Below are positions 52,083 to 60,968 of a stretch of DNA of 64,000 nucleotides, piece after piece. The notes under the pieces were generated by a model that saw only the letters and a program-made list of their open reading frames with translations, was not told the DNA's origin and ran no database searches. The translations under genes were made by a program, and so were the position numbers. Position 1 is the stretch's first letter. Every line of letters starts with the position of its first letter. The DNA is from DUAL01 sp964452095 (GTDB lineage Bacteria; Bacteroidota; Bacteroidia; Flavobacteriales; BACL11), in the NCBI GenBank assembly GCA_964452095.1, contig CAYVKX010000001.1, positions 1 through 64,000 on the forward strand. Reading direction: 5' to 3'.

Positions 52083-52961
52083 CTAATTTCTTTTATCAAT
52101 GCCCCACATCAGTTTGCTCCTGATGGTAGAAATAAAAGAATGAGATTGCGGTTCTACCAGATTTATTTTAAAATCTGCTTGTTTGATAAACAGAGAAATG
52201 GAAGAATCAAAAGCCCTGAAACGAGAATCGAGCGATACTAATGCTAATTGGTCTCTATCTACCACTGTTAATTTTATTTTGCTTTGGTCAGTAATTACAA
52301 TAGGGCGAACATTCAAATTATGTGGAGCAATTGGGGTAATTACAAAATTCTCAGAACCCGGTAAAATAATTGGTCCGCCACAAGAAAGAGAATATCCTGT
52401 GGAGCCGGTTGGAGTAGCAATTACCAAACCATCTGCCCAATAGGAATTCAAAAATTCATCATTCAAAAAAGAATCAATTCTTATCATAGATGAAGTGTCT
52501 TTTTTTACCACAGCTACTTCATTTAGGGCATAATTTACTTTTCCAAAAAGGTTATTTTCTGTTTCCAAACAAAGCAAAGTTCTGCTTTTAATTTGATAGT
52601 TTTTCTTTAACACATCAGTAATTGCAGATTCAATTTGATCAGTAGAAATACTAGAAATAAATCCAAGCCGACCGGTGTTTATTCCCATTATCGGAATGCC
52701 GCTATTTCTCACCAATGTAACCGAGCCAAGCAAAGTTCCATCACCCCCAATACTAAAGAGGAAATCAGCATTCCCTTTCAATGTTTCGTGAGAATCAAAA
52801 ACTTCTGGAGGTTGAATAAACTTCACTTTCTTTTCAAGGAATGATAAATAATCTTCATACACCAAAATAGAAACATTCTCTGCTTCTAAGCGGTTTACCA
52901 AATGCTGTATGTATTTGGTGAATTGATCTGAACAAGGAGAGCCAAACAATGCTATTCGCAT
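52083..52961 (-). CDS. nadK: NAD kinase
   Basis: 292 aa; phosphorylates NAD to NADP. FLFSIGGDGTLLGSV carries the GGDGT motif; INTGRLGFIS and TPTGSTGYSLSCGGPI are the NE/D and nucleotide loops. Starts 2 nt after the Omp85-like gene; in this operon it separates two envelope genes, a conserved arrangement in Bacteroidota as I recall. Confidence 0.96.
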   Translation of the reverse strand: MRIALFGSPCSDQFTKYIQHLVNRLEAENVSILVYEDYLSFLEKKVKFIQPPEVFDSHETLKGNADFLFSIGGDGTLLGSVTLVRNSGIPIMGINTGRLGFISSISTDQIESAITDVLKKNYQIKSRTLLCLETENNLFGKVNYALNEVAVVKKDTSSMIRIDSFLNDEFLNSYWADGLVIATPTGSTGYSLSCGGPIILPGSENFVITPIAPHNLNVRPIVITDQSKIKLTVVDRDQLALVSLDSRFRAFDSSISLFIKQADFKINLVEPQSHSFISTIRSKLMWGIDKRN

Positions 52962-52963
52962 AA

Positions 52964-54352
52964 TTAAAAAGGGTTTGAGAAGTGCAAAAATATACCTTTT
53001 TCTCCTAATTTGTTAATTCCGTACTCAATTCTTAATAATTTATCGTAATAAGTTACATAATCCAAACTGATTCCTCTACCAAATAATAGCTTATTTGCAA
53101 GTGGGCTTTCTTCTTTATTTTGCGTATCGATTACATAGCCAAAATCCGTAAAAACTCCTAAATAAACCGAAAAATGTGATTTTTTGAATTGCGACATTTT
53201 AATATAAGGAATATCAAAATTGGTTTTTTCAAAAAGGGCGTATTTTAGTGCTGTTTTGCTGAGCCAATATTGCTGTCCATCAATTACATAATATTCGTAA
53301 GTGCGGACATAATCCTCAAATCCTAATGCTTTTTGTGCAAAATATGGCTGATAATCATCAGAAGAAATTTTAGCCGCAAAACTCGAACCAAAAAAAAGTC
53401 GCTTCCTTAATTCTAAATATTTTTCAGCTTTTGCAAATGCCTCAAAATGATTTACAAGACTTGAGCCGGCAAAATTCTTTGTTAGTTCAAAATGCAAATA
53501 ATGTCCATGCAAGGGATATTCTACATAATCTCTTTGCTCATTAGCAAACTGATAAGTTAGTTTGAAAAAACTTCCTTTTGTATCATTGTTTTTTAGATAA
53601 TTAGGATTTAAAACCTTGATGCTATCATCAATTATTGTTTTATAATAATAAAGCTCTAATTTATGTTTATTCCGTATGTTTTTTCGAAATAAAATATCTA
53701 ACTCAATTTCAAAATCTTTGGTGGTATAATTATTCTTATTTTCATAATAAAGTAGCTTATTATCAATTGTTTTATAAAAAGATTTTTTTCTTCTAAAAAG
53801 CTGAGCAAAAGCACTTATGCCAATGGTTTTATTTTTGTTAAAATAAGGAATATTATAATTAAAAAGATACTGCTCTTTAAAGCCCCTTCTGTACTTTAAT
53901 TTTAATAATTCATTTCTTCCTCTAAAGTTTTCCCACTCCAAAAATACTCCATAATTCATTCTGGAAAAGTCAGAATAATTACTCGCTTTAAACTCATTCC
54001 ACCACACATTAAAATTCCTTTCGGAAAGCTCAAAAATAGGGTAAGGCCACACATACCATCTTTCCACTACATCAATAATAACATCTACTTTTCTCTGATG
54101 ATTGGAAATGGTGATATCCACAAAATTATAAAGCGATAAATTAGTTAGGTTTTCCTTACTACTTTTTATTTTTATTTCTAAATCTTCCTTGCTCATTTGC
54201 TCGCCTTTTTTAAAGGTGAGTTCTCTTAGAATAATGTCCGCTTTTGTAATTTTATTACCAAGAATAGTAATGCTTTTTATCTCCAATTTTTCTTGTGAAA
54301 ACGCAAGAAAACAAAAGAAAAAACTAAAAAAGCAAATAAATATTTTCCTCAT
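52964..54352 (-). CDS. Omp85-superfamily protein with one POTRA domain
   Basis: 462 aa. Signal peptide (IFICFFSFFFCFLAFSQ), one POTRA domain (about residues 24-93; IKSITILGNKITKADIILR), a linker with WYVWPYPIFELSERNFNVWW, and an Omp85-type barrel to the end (HFSNPF). Distinct from BamA, which is encoded 2.6 kb downstream in the same operon. Probably an outer-membrane insertase or transporter; partner unknown. Lies between the CBS and nadK genes with 2-3 nt gaps. Confidence 0.75.
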   Translation of the reverse strand: MRKIFICFFSFFFCFLAFSQEKLEIKSITILGNKITKADIILRELTFKKGEQMSKEDLEIKIKSSKENLTNLSLYNFVDITISNHQRKVDVIIDVVERWYVWPYPIFELSERNFNVWWNEFKASNYSDFSRMNYGVFLEWENFRGRNELLKLKYRRGFKEQYLFNYNIPYFNKNKTIGISAFAQLFRRKKSFYKTIDNKLLYYENKNNYTTKDFEIELDILFRKNIRNKHKLELYYYKTIIDDSIKVLNPNYLKNNDTKGSFFKLTYQFANEQRDYVEYPLHGHYLHFELTKNFAGSSLVNHFEAFAKAEKYLELRKRLFFGSSFAAKISSDDYQPYFAQKALGFEDYVRTYEYYVIDGQQYWLSKTALKYALFEKTNFDIPYIKMSQFKKSHFSVYLGVFTDFGYVIDTQNKEESPLANKLLFGRGISLDYVTYYDKLLRIEYGINKLGEKGIFLHFSNPF

Positions 54353-54355
54353 TTT

Positions 54356-55018
54356 TTAAGGATTCAAATAGCGCATTAATGATTCATATCTCTGCATAAA
54401 ATCATCTTGCGAGCTGTCCTCATTATAAGATGCCATAATCTTGTATTCGTACCGTTTAAAATCTGAAATAATTGCATCAATATCGGTTTTATTTACCTTT
54501 ATAGTGAGCTCCATTTTGGTAGAATTTGGCACAGAAGTAATATTTGAACTCAGTATTCTTGCATTGTTGGATTCTATAATTTGTGCAATCTCACTCATAG
54601 AATAATCGTTTTGATTCATTTCTAAAACAAAAATACTACCGATATTTTGTACAGCCGAACTTTTGGCAATGGTATATAAAAGTTTCCGATTGGTAATCGC
54701 TCCTAAATATTGTTTTGTTTCTGATAAAATAGGTACAATCGTTAAACTATTTACCTCCAAAATTTCTATAATATCGAAAAGATGTTGATTTCCTAAAGCA
54801 AAAGGAGCTGCCAAATTACTAAGATGTTGCTCAATAATCTCATCTGTGGAATTCCATTCCAGAATTTCATTTTCAGAAATAAGCCCCAAATAAAATTTGT
54901 TTCTAACTACTGGAAGATGACTCACTCTCAAATCATCCATCATAGAAAGTGCTTTTTCACCATCATCATCCGGATGAAGAGAAAGTATTGAAGAGGATAT
55001 TAAATCGCTTGCTTGCAT
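54356..55018 (-). CDS. CBS-domain protein
   Basis: 220 aa. Two CBS motifs (about residues 1-60 and 65-125: LRVSHLPVVRNKFYLGLISE and VNSLTIVPILSETKQYLGAI), then an ACT-like C-terminal region (FVLEMNQNDYSMSEIAQIIE). CBS pairs bind adenine nucleotides and ACT folds bind small ligands; no enzyme domain is attached, so it is a candidate regulator. First gene of the envelope operon that ends with ompH. Confidence 0.8.
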   Translation of the reverse strand: MQASDLISSSILSLHPDDDGEKALSMMDDLRVSHLPVVRNKFYLGLISENEILEWNSTDEIIEQHLSNLAAPFALGNQHLFDIIEILEVNSLTIVPILSETKQYLGAITNRKLLYTIAKSSAVQNIGSIFVLEMNQNDYSMSEIAQIIESNNARILSSNITSVPNSTKMELTIKVNKTDIDAIISDFKRYEYKIMASYNEDSSQDDFMQRYESLMRYLNP

Positions 55019-55036
55019 TTTGCGAAAATAGGAATA

Positions 55037-55073
55037 AGTTTTTAGTTTGTAGTTTTTAGTTTGTAGTTTTTAG
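55037..55073. repeat. 14-bp tandem repeat between the CBS and pdxJ genes
   Basis: AGTTTTTAGTTTGT at 55037-55050 and again at 55051-55064, then a partial third unit to 55073. The region serves two divergent promoters. Confidence 0.75.
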
Positions 55074-55089
55074 ATAATGCAGAAAAAAC

Positions 55090-55097
55090 TATCTTTG
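55090..55097 (+). promoter_or_regulatory. -7 element TATCTTTG upstream of pdxJ
   Basis: TAnnTTTG match 13 nt before the pdxJ start; a TTTG copy within the tandem repeat lies 26 nt upstream, further than usual. Confidence 0.5.
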
Positions 55098-55110
55098 ATT
55101 TTTATTTAAA

Positions 55111-55821
55111 ATGACAAAATTAAGCGTAAATATAAACAAGATTGCAACTATCAGAAATGCTAGGGGAGGCAATACACCATCAGTAGTTCAGGCGGCAATT
55201 GATTGCCAGAGGTTTGGAGCAGATGGCATTACCATTCACCCAAGGCAAGATGAAAGACATATTACCAAAAAAGATGTTTCGGACATTAAACCCATCATCA
55301 AAACTGAATATAATATTGAAGGATACCCTAGCCCTGATTTTATACAAATGGTGATTGACATAAAACCTGAACAAGTAACTTTAGTCCCTGATGGACCTGA
55401 TGTAATTACCTCTAATGCTGGTTGGAATACAATAAAATTCCAAGATTATCTAAAAGAAATTATTGCTGAGTTTAAGCAGCACGGTATCCGAACTTCCATT
55501 TTTGTTGATCCTAAATTGGAAATAATTGAAGGGGCAAAATTATGTGGAACCGACAGAATAGAACTCTACACAGAAGATTATGCCAAAGGATTTTCAGAAA
55601 ATAAAGAAAAAGCCATTGCTCCTTATGTTGCGGCTGCTCAAAAGACGACTGAAATGGATTTAGGAATAAATGCAGGGCATGATTTGAGTTTAGAAAATTT
55701 GCAATATTTTGCAAAAGAGATTCCAAACTTAAAAGAAGTTTCTATTGGCCATGCTCTTATAAGTGACGCACTGTATTTAGGACTAGAAAATGCAATTCAA
55801 ATGTACAAACGCCTTTTGTAA
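55111..55821 (+). CDS. pdxJ: Pyridoxine 5'-phosphate synthase
   Basis: 236 aa TIM barrel that joins 3-amino-2-oxopropyl phosphate and deoxyxylulose 5-phosphate to make pyridoxine 5'-phosphate. SVNINKIATIRNARGGNTPS, GITIHPRQDERHI, VTLVPDGPDVITS and INAGHDLSLENL are diagnostic. Shows the DXP-dependent B6 pathway. The next gene starts right after its stop. Confidence 0.96.
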   Translation: MTKLSVNINKIATIRNARGGNTPSVVQAAIDCQRFGADGITIHPRQDERHITKKDVSDIKPIIKTEYNIEGYPSPDFIQMVIDIKPEQVTLVPDGPDVITSNAGWNTIKFQDYLKEIIAEFKQHGIRTSIFVDPKLEIIEGAKLCGTDRIELYTEDYAKGFSENKEKAIAPYVAAAQKTTEMDLGINAGHDLSLENLQYFAKEIPNLKEVSIGHALISDALYLGLENAIQMYKRLL

Positions 55822-56598
55822 ATGAAGTTGTTTTCAAAAAAATATGGAGAAAATGGGCAGGATTTAATCATCATTCATGGGCTTTTTGGCATGAGCGATA
55901 ATTGGAATAGTTTAGGAAAACAATTTGCAAAATATTGTAAAGTGCATCTTTTGGATTTGAGAAATCATGGCAGGTCACCACATTCAAATGAATTTAATTA
56001 TGATGTGATGTGTGAGGATCTGCTGGAATATATGCAGGATAATAGCATAAAAAAAGCCATCATTTTAGGGCATTCTTTGGGTGGAAAAGTAGGTATGAAA
56101 TTTGCTTTTACTTATCCAGAAAAAGTAGAAAAACTATTGGTTGCAGATATTGCTCCAAGAAGATACAATACTGATTTTCATCAAAATATTTTGAAAATAT
56201 TGTACAGGCTTCCACTTGAAGATTTTGCAAAAAGAGAAGAAATAGATGTGGTGTTAGCTGAACAAATAACCGATAGAGGCATGCGTTTGTTTTTGCTTAA
56301 AAACTTATATAGAAATGAAAATAAGGAGTTTGCTTGGCGCTTTAATATAGAAGTGTTATTAGAGAAAGTAAGCAACATACAGCAAGCCGATTTTATTAAA
56401 GGCGTTTGCAATATCCCTACTCATTTTTTAAGGGGTGGAAATTCTGATTATATAAATTCGGAAGACAAGCTCATTATAGAAAAACATTTTGCTGATTATA
56501 GTATTGCTACTTTTAAGGAAGCAGGGCATTGGCTACACGCCCAGCAGCCCGAACGCTTTTACAATGAAGTAATGGGTTTTTGTTTGTTAGAGATTTAG
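55822..56598 (+). CDS. Alpha/beta-fold hydrolase (YbfF-like)
   Basis: 258 aa. Oxyanion segment LIIHGLFGMSDNWNSLG, nucleophile elbow GHSLGGKVGMKFA (Ser), Asp in RGGNSDYI and His in EAGHWLHAQQPERF make a complete triad. Similar to YbfF-type esterases; substrate unknown. No gap to pdxJ, so it is in the same transcript. Confidence 0.88.
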   Translation: MKLFSKKYGENGQDLIIIHGLFGMSDNWNSLGKQFAKYCKVHLLDLRNHGRSPHSNEFNYDVMCEDLLEYMQDNSIKKAIILGHSLGGKVGMKFAFTYPEKVEKLLVADIAPRRYNTDFHQNILKILYRLPLEDFAKREEIDVVLAEQITDRGMRLFLLKNLYRNENKEFAWRFNIEVLLEKVSNIQQADFIKGVCNIPTHFLRGGNSDYINSEDKLIIEKHFADYSIATFKEAGHWLHAQQPERFYNEVMGFCLLEI

Positions 56599-56654
56599 AA
56601 CTCCACCTTCACTAGCCACATTAAATCCTTTTACAATCCTTCTTTTGAGGGTAT

Positions 56655-56717
56655 AATCGTGAAAACAATCTAAAAAAACAAGTCATTTTCACGATTTTAA
56701 GCTAATAATCGTGAAAA
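56655..56717 (+). promoter_or_regulatory. Operator-like repeats upstream of the Fic gene
   Basis: AATCGTGAAAA occurs at 56655-56665 and at 56707-56717, and inverted (TTTTCACGATT) at 56686-56696. The last two form a perfect 11-bp dyad with a 10-nt spacer that ends 6 nt before the -7 element. This looks like a repressor site, perhaps for the Fic protein's own C-terminal domain. Confidence 0.6.
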
Positions 56718-56723
56718 TATTCT

Positions 56724-56731
56724 TATCTTTG
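56724..56731 (+). promoter_or_regulatory. -7 element TATCTTTG of the Fic gene
   Basis: TAnnTTTG match; the ATG follows 4 nt later, so the mRNA would be essentially leaderless. The dyad covers the -33 region. Confidence 0.6.
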
Positions 56732-56735
56732 CATT

Positions 56736-57608
56736 ATGGCAAAGACATGTCAAATCTATCAATCGATTAAATTATTAAGGGAACGCTACTTAAAAGCATC
56801 TCAAAATAAAGCGTCTTTATTGAAATTAATAAGTGATGCGGAAGTTTCTGAGCAAGTGTATAATTCCAATGCTATTGAAAACAGTACGCTTAGTTTAGAG
56901 GAAACCGACAAGATTTTAATGCAAATTGACTTGGACAGATTTATATCAGAAAGAGAATTTTTTGAAACAAAAAATTTAGCAAGAATTGTTACTTATATCA
57001 ATTCAGCAGCAAAGGAAAGGGAGTTAGATTTTGATATGATATTGCGTTTGCATAAAATGTTACTTTCCAATATTAGAGATGAAATTGCTGGTAGATTTAG
57101 AAATGTTGATGAATGGGTAAGGGTTGGCAATCATATTGCGCTTGACCCTAAGCAAATTGAATATGCCTTAACTAAAATGCTTATTGATTATCAAGTAAAT
57201 AATGATGAACATATTGTAAAAAGGATCGCAAAATTGCATTTAACTTTTGAGCAAATCCATCCTTTTGTTGATGGTAATGGAAGGATTGGTAGAATATTAA
57301 ATAATTACTTTTTGATTAGAGAGTCGTATGTTCCTATAAATATAAAATTTATAGATAGAGCCTTTTATTATGCTGCATTTAATGAGTTTAATGCTAATGG
57401 GAAGACTGCTGTTATGGAAGAAATGGTAGGTAAAGCACTTGCTAATTCCTATCACAAACGGCTTGCGTATTTAGAAGGCAAAAAGATTATTACTCTGAAT
57501 GAATATTCAAAGCAAAATAATACTTCACACACTAACTTAATTAACAAAGCAAAAAGGCAAACTATTGAGGCCTTTTTAGAAAAAGGAGTATGGAAAATTG
57601 GAATATAA
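56736..57608 (+). CDS. Fic family protein (class II, N-terminal inhibitory motif)
   Basis: 290 aa. The Fic core motif HPFVDGNGRIGR is intact at residues 175-186, so AMP-transferase activity is plausible. The inhibitory helix motif (S/T)xxxE(G/N) is present as SNAIEN at 44-49, N-terminal to the core as in class II Fic proteins, which are self-inhibited. The last 45 residues (IITLNEYSKQNNTSHTNLIN) look like a small helix-turn-helix, possibly DNA-binding. No separate antitoxin gene. Upstream dyads overlap its promoter. Target protein unknown. Confidence 0.9.
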   Translation: MAKTCQIYQSIKLLRERYLKASQNKASLLKLISDAEVSEQVYNSNAIENSTLSLEETDKILMQIDLDRFISEREFFETKNLARIVTYINSAAKERELDFDMILRLHKMLLSNIRDEIAGRFRNVDEWVRVGNHIALDPKQIEYALTKMLIDYQVNNDEHIVKRIAKLHLTFEQIHPFVDGNGRIGRILNNYFLIRESYVPINIKFIDRAFYYAAFNEFNANGKTAVMEEMVGKALANSYHKRLAYLEGKKIITLNEYSKQNNTSHTNLINKAKRQTIEAFLEKGVWKIGI

Positions 57609-57686
57609 AATAGTTGTCATTCCGAACCTTGTGTGAGGAAACGCTTTTTGTTCGGCAGAGCCAACTCGTTTTTGAACTATCTTTTA

Positions 57687-57725
57687 AAACAACCACACGA
57701 AACAATCGTGCGGGAGCTGGGAAGT
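57687..57725 (-). repeat. Dispersed REP-like element, copy 2 (inverted)
   Basis: Reverse complement of the block at 5733-5772, differing at one position in 39 nt. It lies between the Fic gene and the convergent amidohydrolase gene, with a GTCATTCCGAACC-like half 70 nt to the left. Confidence 0.75.
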
Positions 57726-57734
57726 TTTAGGAAA

Positions 57735-58844
57735 TTATTTCAAAACCTTCATTTCACTTAATCCCTTTATCAAATTAACCCCAGGAATTTTTCCTTTATC
57801 GAAAGTTCCTAAGTCTGAAAAACCTAATGCTTCCGCTCCATTTTTTGAAGCAATTTTGAGTAGTGTATTCATGTCAAAATCTGAGTTATCTTTAATAGTT
57901 TTAAGCTCCTCCAAAATAGAAAGAGAATTATTGGAAGCTAAACTATCCGTTCCTACACACAATTTATTTGCATCAAAAATAGAATAGTCTGGCAAGGCAT
58001 TTTCAATATATAAATTGGCTTTTGGGCAAGTGCAGTAATAGTTATCAGAAATATCTTCTTTTTTAGCAAAAGTATTATGAACCATTAGCATTTTTTTATT
58101 TCCTAATTCCTCTAAAACTGAATTAGATTTAGTTCTATTATTATACAATTCTGGGCTTGCATTTATTCCTTGCAACCAATTATAGAAAGAGCCTCTTTTC
58201 TGTTCAAACAATTCATTTTCATGTTTTGTTTCTTGCATGTGTATAGTCATCAATTCATCTTCATCAGAAAATGAATTTTTTATTTCTTCCATCAAGTTAG
58301 GAAGAACAGAATATGGCGCATGAGGAGAAATTGTTGCTTTTTGTCCAGCTTCTATAAACTGATTTCTCAACTCTTTAGCCTCAGAAATAATTTGATTTAC
58401 TAAGTCATTCTTAACTCCAAAAACTTCAATAAAATTATAATATTTTAAATTATCTTTTTGCTTTTGAAATAGCGTATCAGTTGTATTGCAAATATCCCCA
58501 ACTGCAACTATTCCATTTTTTATCATTTGCTTTTCTGCATTTTCAATTGCTTCCAAAATTTTTTCATTTGAATATTCATTTCTCTGCTGAACCGCCCCTA
58601 CAAAATCCAAGAAACCTTTTCCTTTTTCTGCAACACCCAATAAATGGGAAAGCTCCAAATGACAATGTGCATTCACAAATCCTGGGCATAAGATTCCTTC
58701 AAAAATTTCTAGTTTTTCACTAGAAATGTTCGTTCTATTTTCAAATATTGCAATCACTTCTCCTTCATCAGAAAGTTGTAAGACTCCTCCTTTAATTGGA
58801 GAAATATGTAGTGGATATAAATAATCGGCTGTTAAAAATCGCAT
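57735..58844 (-). CDS. Amidohydrolase family deaminase
   Basis: 369 aa TIM-barrel metal enzyme of the cytosine/S-adenosylhomocysteine/aminofutalosine deaminase group. Metal and catalytic motifs in order: NAHCHLELSHL, SPHAPYSVLP, IHMQETKHE, MVHNTF and VGTDSLASNNSLS. The small beta-sandwich is formed by both ends. Substrate cannot be told from motifs; one futalosine-pathway enzyme belongs here but no mqn genes are in the window. It is divergent from rlmN. Confidence 0.82.
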   Translation of the reverse strand: MRFLTADYLYPLHISPIKGGVLQLSDEGEVIAIFENRTNISSEKLEIFEGILCPGFVNAHCHLELSHLLGVAEKGKGFLDFVGAVQQRNEYSNEKILEAIENAEKQMIKNGIVAVGDICNTTDTLFQKQKDNLKYYNFIEVFGVKNDLVNQIISEAKELRNQFIEAGQKATISPHAPYSVLPNLMEEIKNSFSDEDELMTIHMQETKHENELFEQKRGSFYNWLQGINASPELYNNRTKSNSVLEELGNKKMLMVHNTFAKKEDISDNYYCTCPKANLYIENALPDYSIFDANKLCVGTDSLASNNSLSILEELKTIKDNSDFDMNTLLKIASKNGAEALGFSDLGTFDKGKIPGVNLIKGLSEMKVLK

Positions 58845-58876
58845 AGCACAAAAGTAATATATCTTTGCAATATATT

Positions 58877-59917
58877 ATGAGTGAAAAAAAAGATATCCGA
58901 GAATTAAGTTTAGAACAGATACAAGAATTTTGTTTAACCAATAAATTACCTAAATTTAGAGCAAAACAAGTTTGTGAATGGTTATGGAAAAAAAGAGCTG
59001 TTTCATTTGAAGAAATGACTTCTTTATCCAAAGATATGCGTGAACTATTTTCTGATAATTTTACAATAAATGCTGTTAAAATCCATAAAGCAGAAAGAAG
59101 TATTGATGGTACAATTAAGTACAGTCTTCAACTGCATGATAAACTTTTAGTTGAAGGAGTAATAATCCCTTCAAAAAACAGATTAACTGCTTGTGTATCA
59201 TCACAAGTTGGCTGTAGTTTAGCTTGTGAATTCTGTGCAACAGGCACCATGAAATTGGGTAGAAATTTAACGGCAGATGAAATATACGACCAAGTTTTTA
59301 TCTTAAATGAAGAAGCACTTTCTAACTTTGGAAAACCTCTTTCCAACATAGTATTTATGGGAATGGGAGAGCCACTTTTAAATTATAATGCCCTTTTAAA
59401 AAGCATAGATTTCATCACACAAGAGCAAGGTTTAGGAATGTCGCCAAAAAGATTAACCGTATCCACTGCTGGGATATCCAAAATGATAAAAAAATTAGGA
59501 GATGATGATGTGAAATTTAATTTGGCAGTTTCATTACACACAGCTAGTAATAGTAAAAGAGATATTTTGATGCCCCTAAATCAAAAAGTGAAATTGGAGG
59601 AGTTAAGAGAGGCAATACAATATTTTTATGATAAAACAAGGAGTAGAGTTACTTATGAATACATTCTTTTTAAAAATTTGAATGACTGCTTAGAAGATGC
59701 TCAACAATTAGTGCAAATTGCAAAAGTTAGTCCATGTTAAATTAACTTGATTGAGTACAATGCTGTTGATGATTTACCTTATGAAAAATCTTCAAATAAA
59801 GTTACTGAAAACTTTATTAAGTACTTGGAAGAAAAAAAACTAATTGTAAATTTAAGAAGGAGTAAAGGGAAAGATATTGCAGCTGCTTGTGGGCAATTAG
59901 TGGGTAAGTTAAAATAA
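58877..59917 (+). pseudogene. rlmN: 23S rRNA (A2503-C2)/tRNA methyltransferase RlmN, split by an in-frame TAA
   Basis: Radical-SAM enzyme. TACVSSQVGCSLACEFCATG holds the first catalytic Cys and the CxxxCxxC cluster site, and FMGMGEPLLNYNALL follows. The frame stops at TAA 59738-59740, after IAKVSPC. Translation continues in the same frame with INLIEYNAVDDLPYEKSSN and RRSKGKDIAAACGQLVGKLK to the natural stop at 59915-59917 (346 codons, normal length). The family usually has Lys or Arg at the stop position. The second catalytic Cys (AACGQL) lies after the stop, so a truncated product should be inactive. Start at 58877; an upstream Met at 58865 is possible. Confidence 0.85.
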
Positions 59918-59993
59918 CTTTTTAACAAGCTCTTTTTTTGTAAAGATTAGCACAAACTTCTTTGTATATTCGCTCTCTTTCTTTTTGTAAAAT

Positions 59994-60968
59994 TTGAGTA
60001 TAATAAACGAAATAAAATCCCCTATAAAAAAGGAGATGCAACTTTTTGAAAAAAAGTTCAAAGCATCTCTTAGTAGCAAAGTACCTTTGCTCGATAAAAT
60101 AATGCATTATATTATAAAGCGAAAAGGCAAGCAAATGCGCCCTATGTTTGTTTTCCTTTCGGCAAAACTTTGCGGAAAAGTTACGGAAAGTAGCTATATT
60201 GCTGCATCCTTAATTGAGCTTTTGCATACTGCCACCTTGGTGCATGATGATGTGGTAGATGAGTCCGATTTTAGGAGGGGATTTTTCTCCATCAATGCTA
60301 TTTGGAAAAATAAGATTGCTGTGTTAGTAGGTGATTTTTTGCTTAGTAGAGGGCTACTTTTAGCGGTAGAAAAAAATGAATTTGAACTTTTGAAAATAAT
60401 GAGTAGTGCGGTAAAAGATATGAGTGAGGGAGAGCTTTTACAAATAGAAAAAGCAAGAAAATTAGACATTAAAGAGGATGTATATTTTGAAATTATTCGG
60501 CAGAAAACTGCTACCCTCATTGCCGCTTGTTGTGCTTGTGGAGCAAGCTCCACTTCTGATGACAAACAACTGGTAGAAAAAATGCATCTTTTTGGGCAAA
60601 CAGCCGGCATTGCTTTTCAAATAAAAGATGATTTGTTTGACTATACGCACAACCCAATTATTGGCAAGCCAACTGGCATTGATATCAGAGAACAAAAAAT
60701 GACTTTACCATTAATTTACACTTTAAATAGTAGCGATACTGCTCAGAAAAAAATGATTATTAATACTGTAAAAAATCATAATAAAGATACTGAAAAAGTG
60801 GCGGCACTTATTGCTCTGGTAAAAGAAAGTGGGGGGTTAGAATATGCAGAAAAAAAGATGAAAGAATACCATCAAAAAGCATTAGTAATTTTAGATGATT
60901 TTCAGGAAAGTGAAACTAAAACTTCTCTAAAAAAAATGATTGATTTTGTAATTGAAAGAAAGCAATGA
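59994..60968 (+). CDS. ispB: Polyprenyl diphosphate synthase (long-chain, IspB-like)
   Basis: 324 aa trans-prenyltransferase, probably for the menaquinone side chain. FARM is VHDDVVDESDFRRG, SARM is IKDDLFDYTHNPIIGKPTG; KRKGKQMRPMFVFLSAKLCG and EGELLQIEKARKLDI are as in octaprenyl-type enzymes. The start is TTG at 59994, since this gives the family N-terminus (MSIINEIKSPIKKEM); the first ATG is 14 codons later. Overlaps dnaG in ATGA. Confidence 0.9.
   Translation: MSIINEIKSPIKKEMQLFEKKFKASLSSKVPLLDKIMHYIIKRKGKQMRPMFVFLSAKLCGKVTESSYIAASLIELLHTATLVHDDVVDESDFRRGFFSINAIWKNKIAVLVGDFLLSRGLLLAVEKNEFELLKIMSSAVKDMSEGELLQIEKARKLDIKEDVYFEIIRQKTATLIAACCACGASSTSDDKQLVEKMHLFGQTAGIAFQIKDDLFDYTHNPIIGKPTGIDIREQKMTLPLIYTLNSSDTAQKKMIINTVKNHNKDTEKVAALIALVKESGGLEYAEKKMKEYHQKALVILDDFQESETKTSLKKMIDFVIERKQ

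Noticed and set aside
55037..55073. CRISPR array
   Set aside because: The repeat is directly tandem without spacers and no cas genes are present.
56736..57608. Fic/antitoxin two-gene module
   Set aside because: The inhibitory motif SNAIEN is inside the same protein and no small partner gene lies upstream.
25590..60968. Duplicate of the same prenyl synthase gene
   Set aside because: The two proteins differ strongly outside the Asp-rich motifs and represent different branches (shorter-chain and long-chain type).
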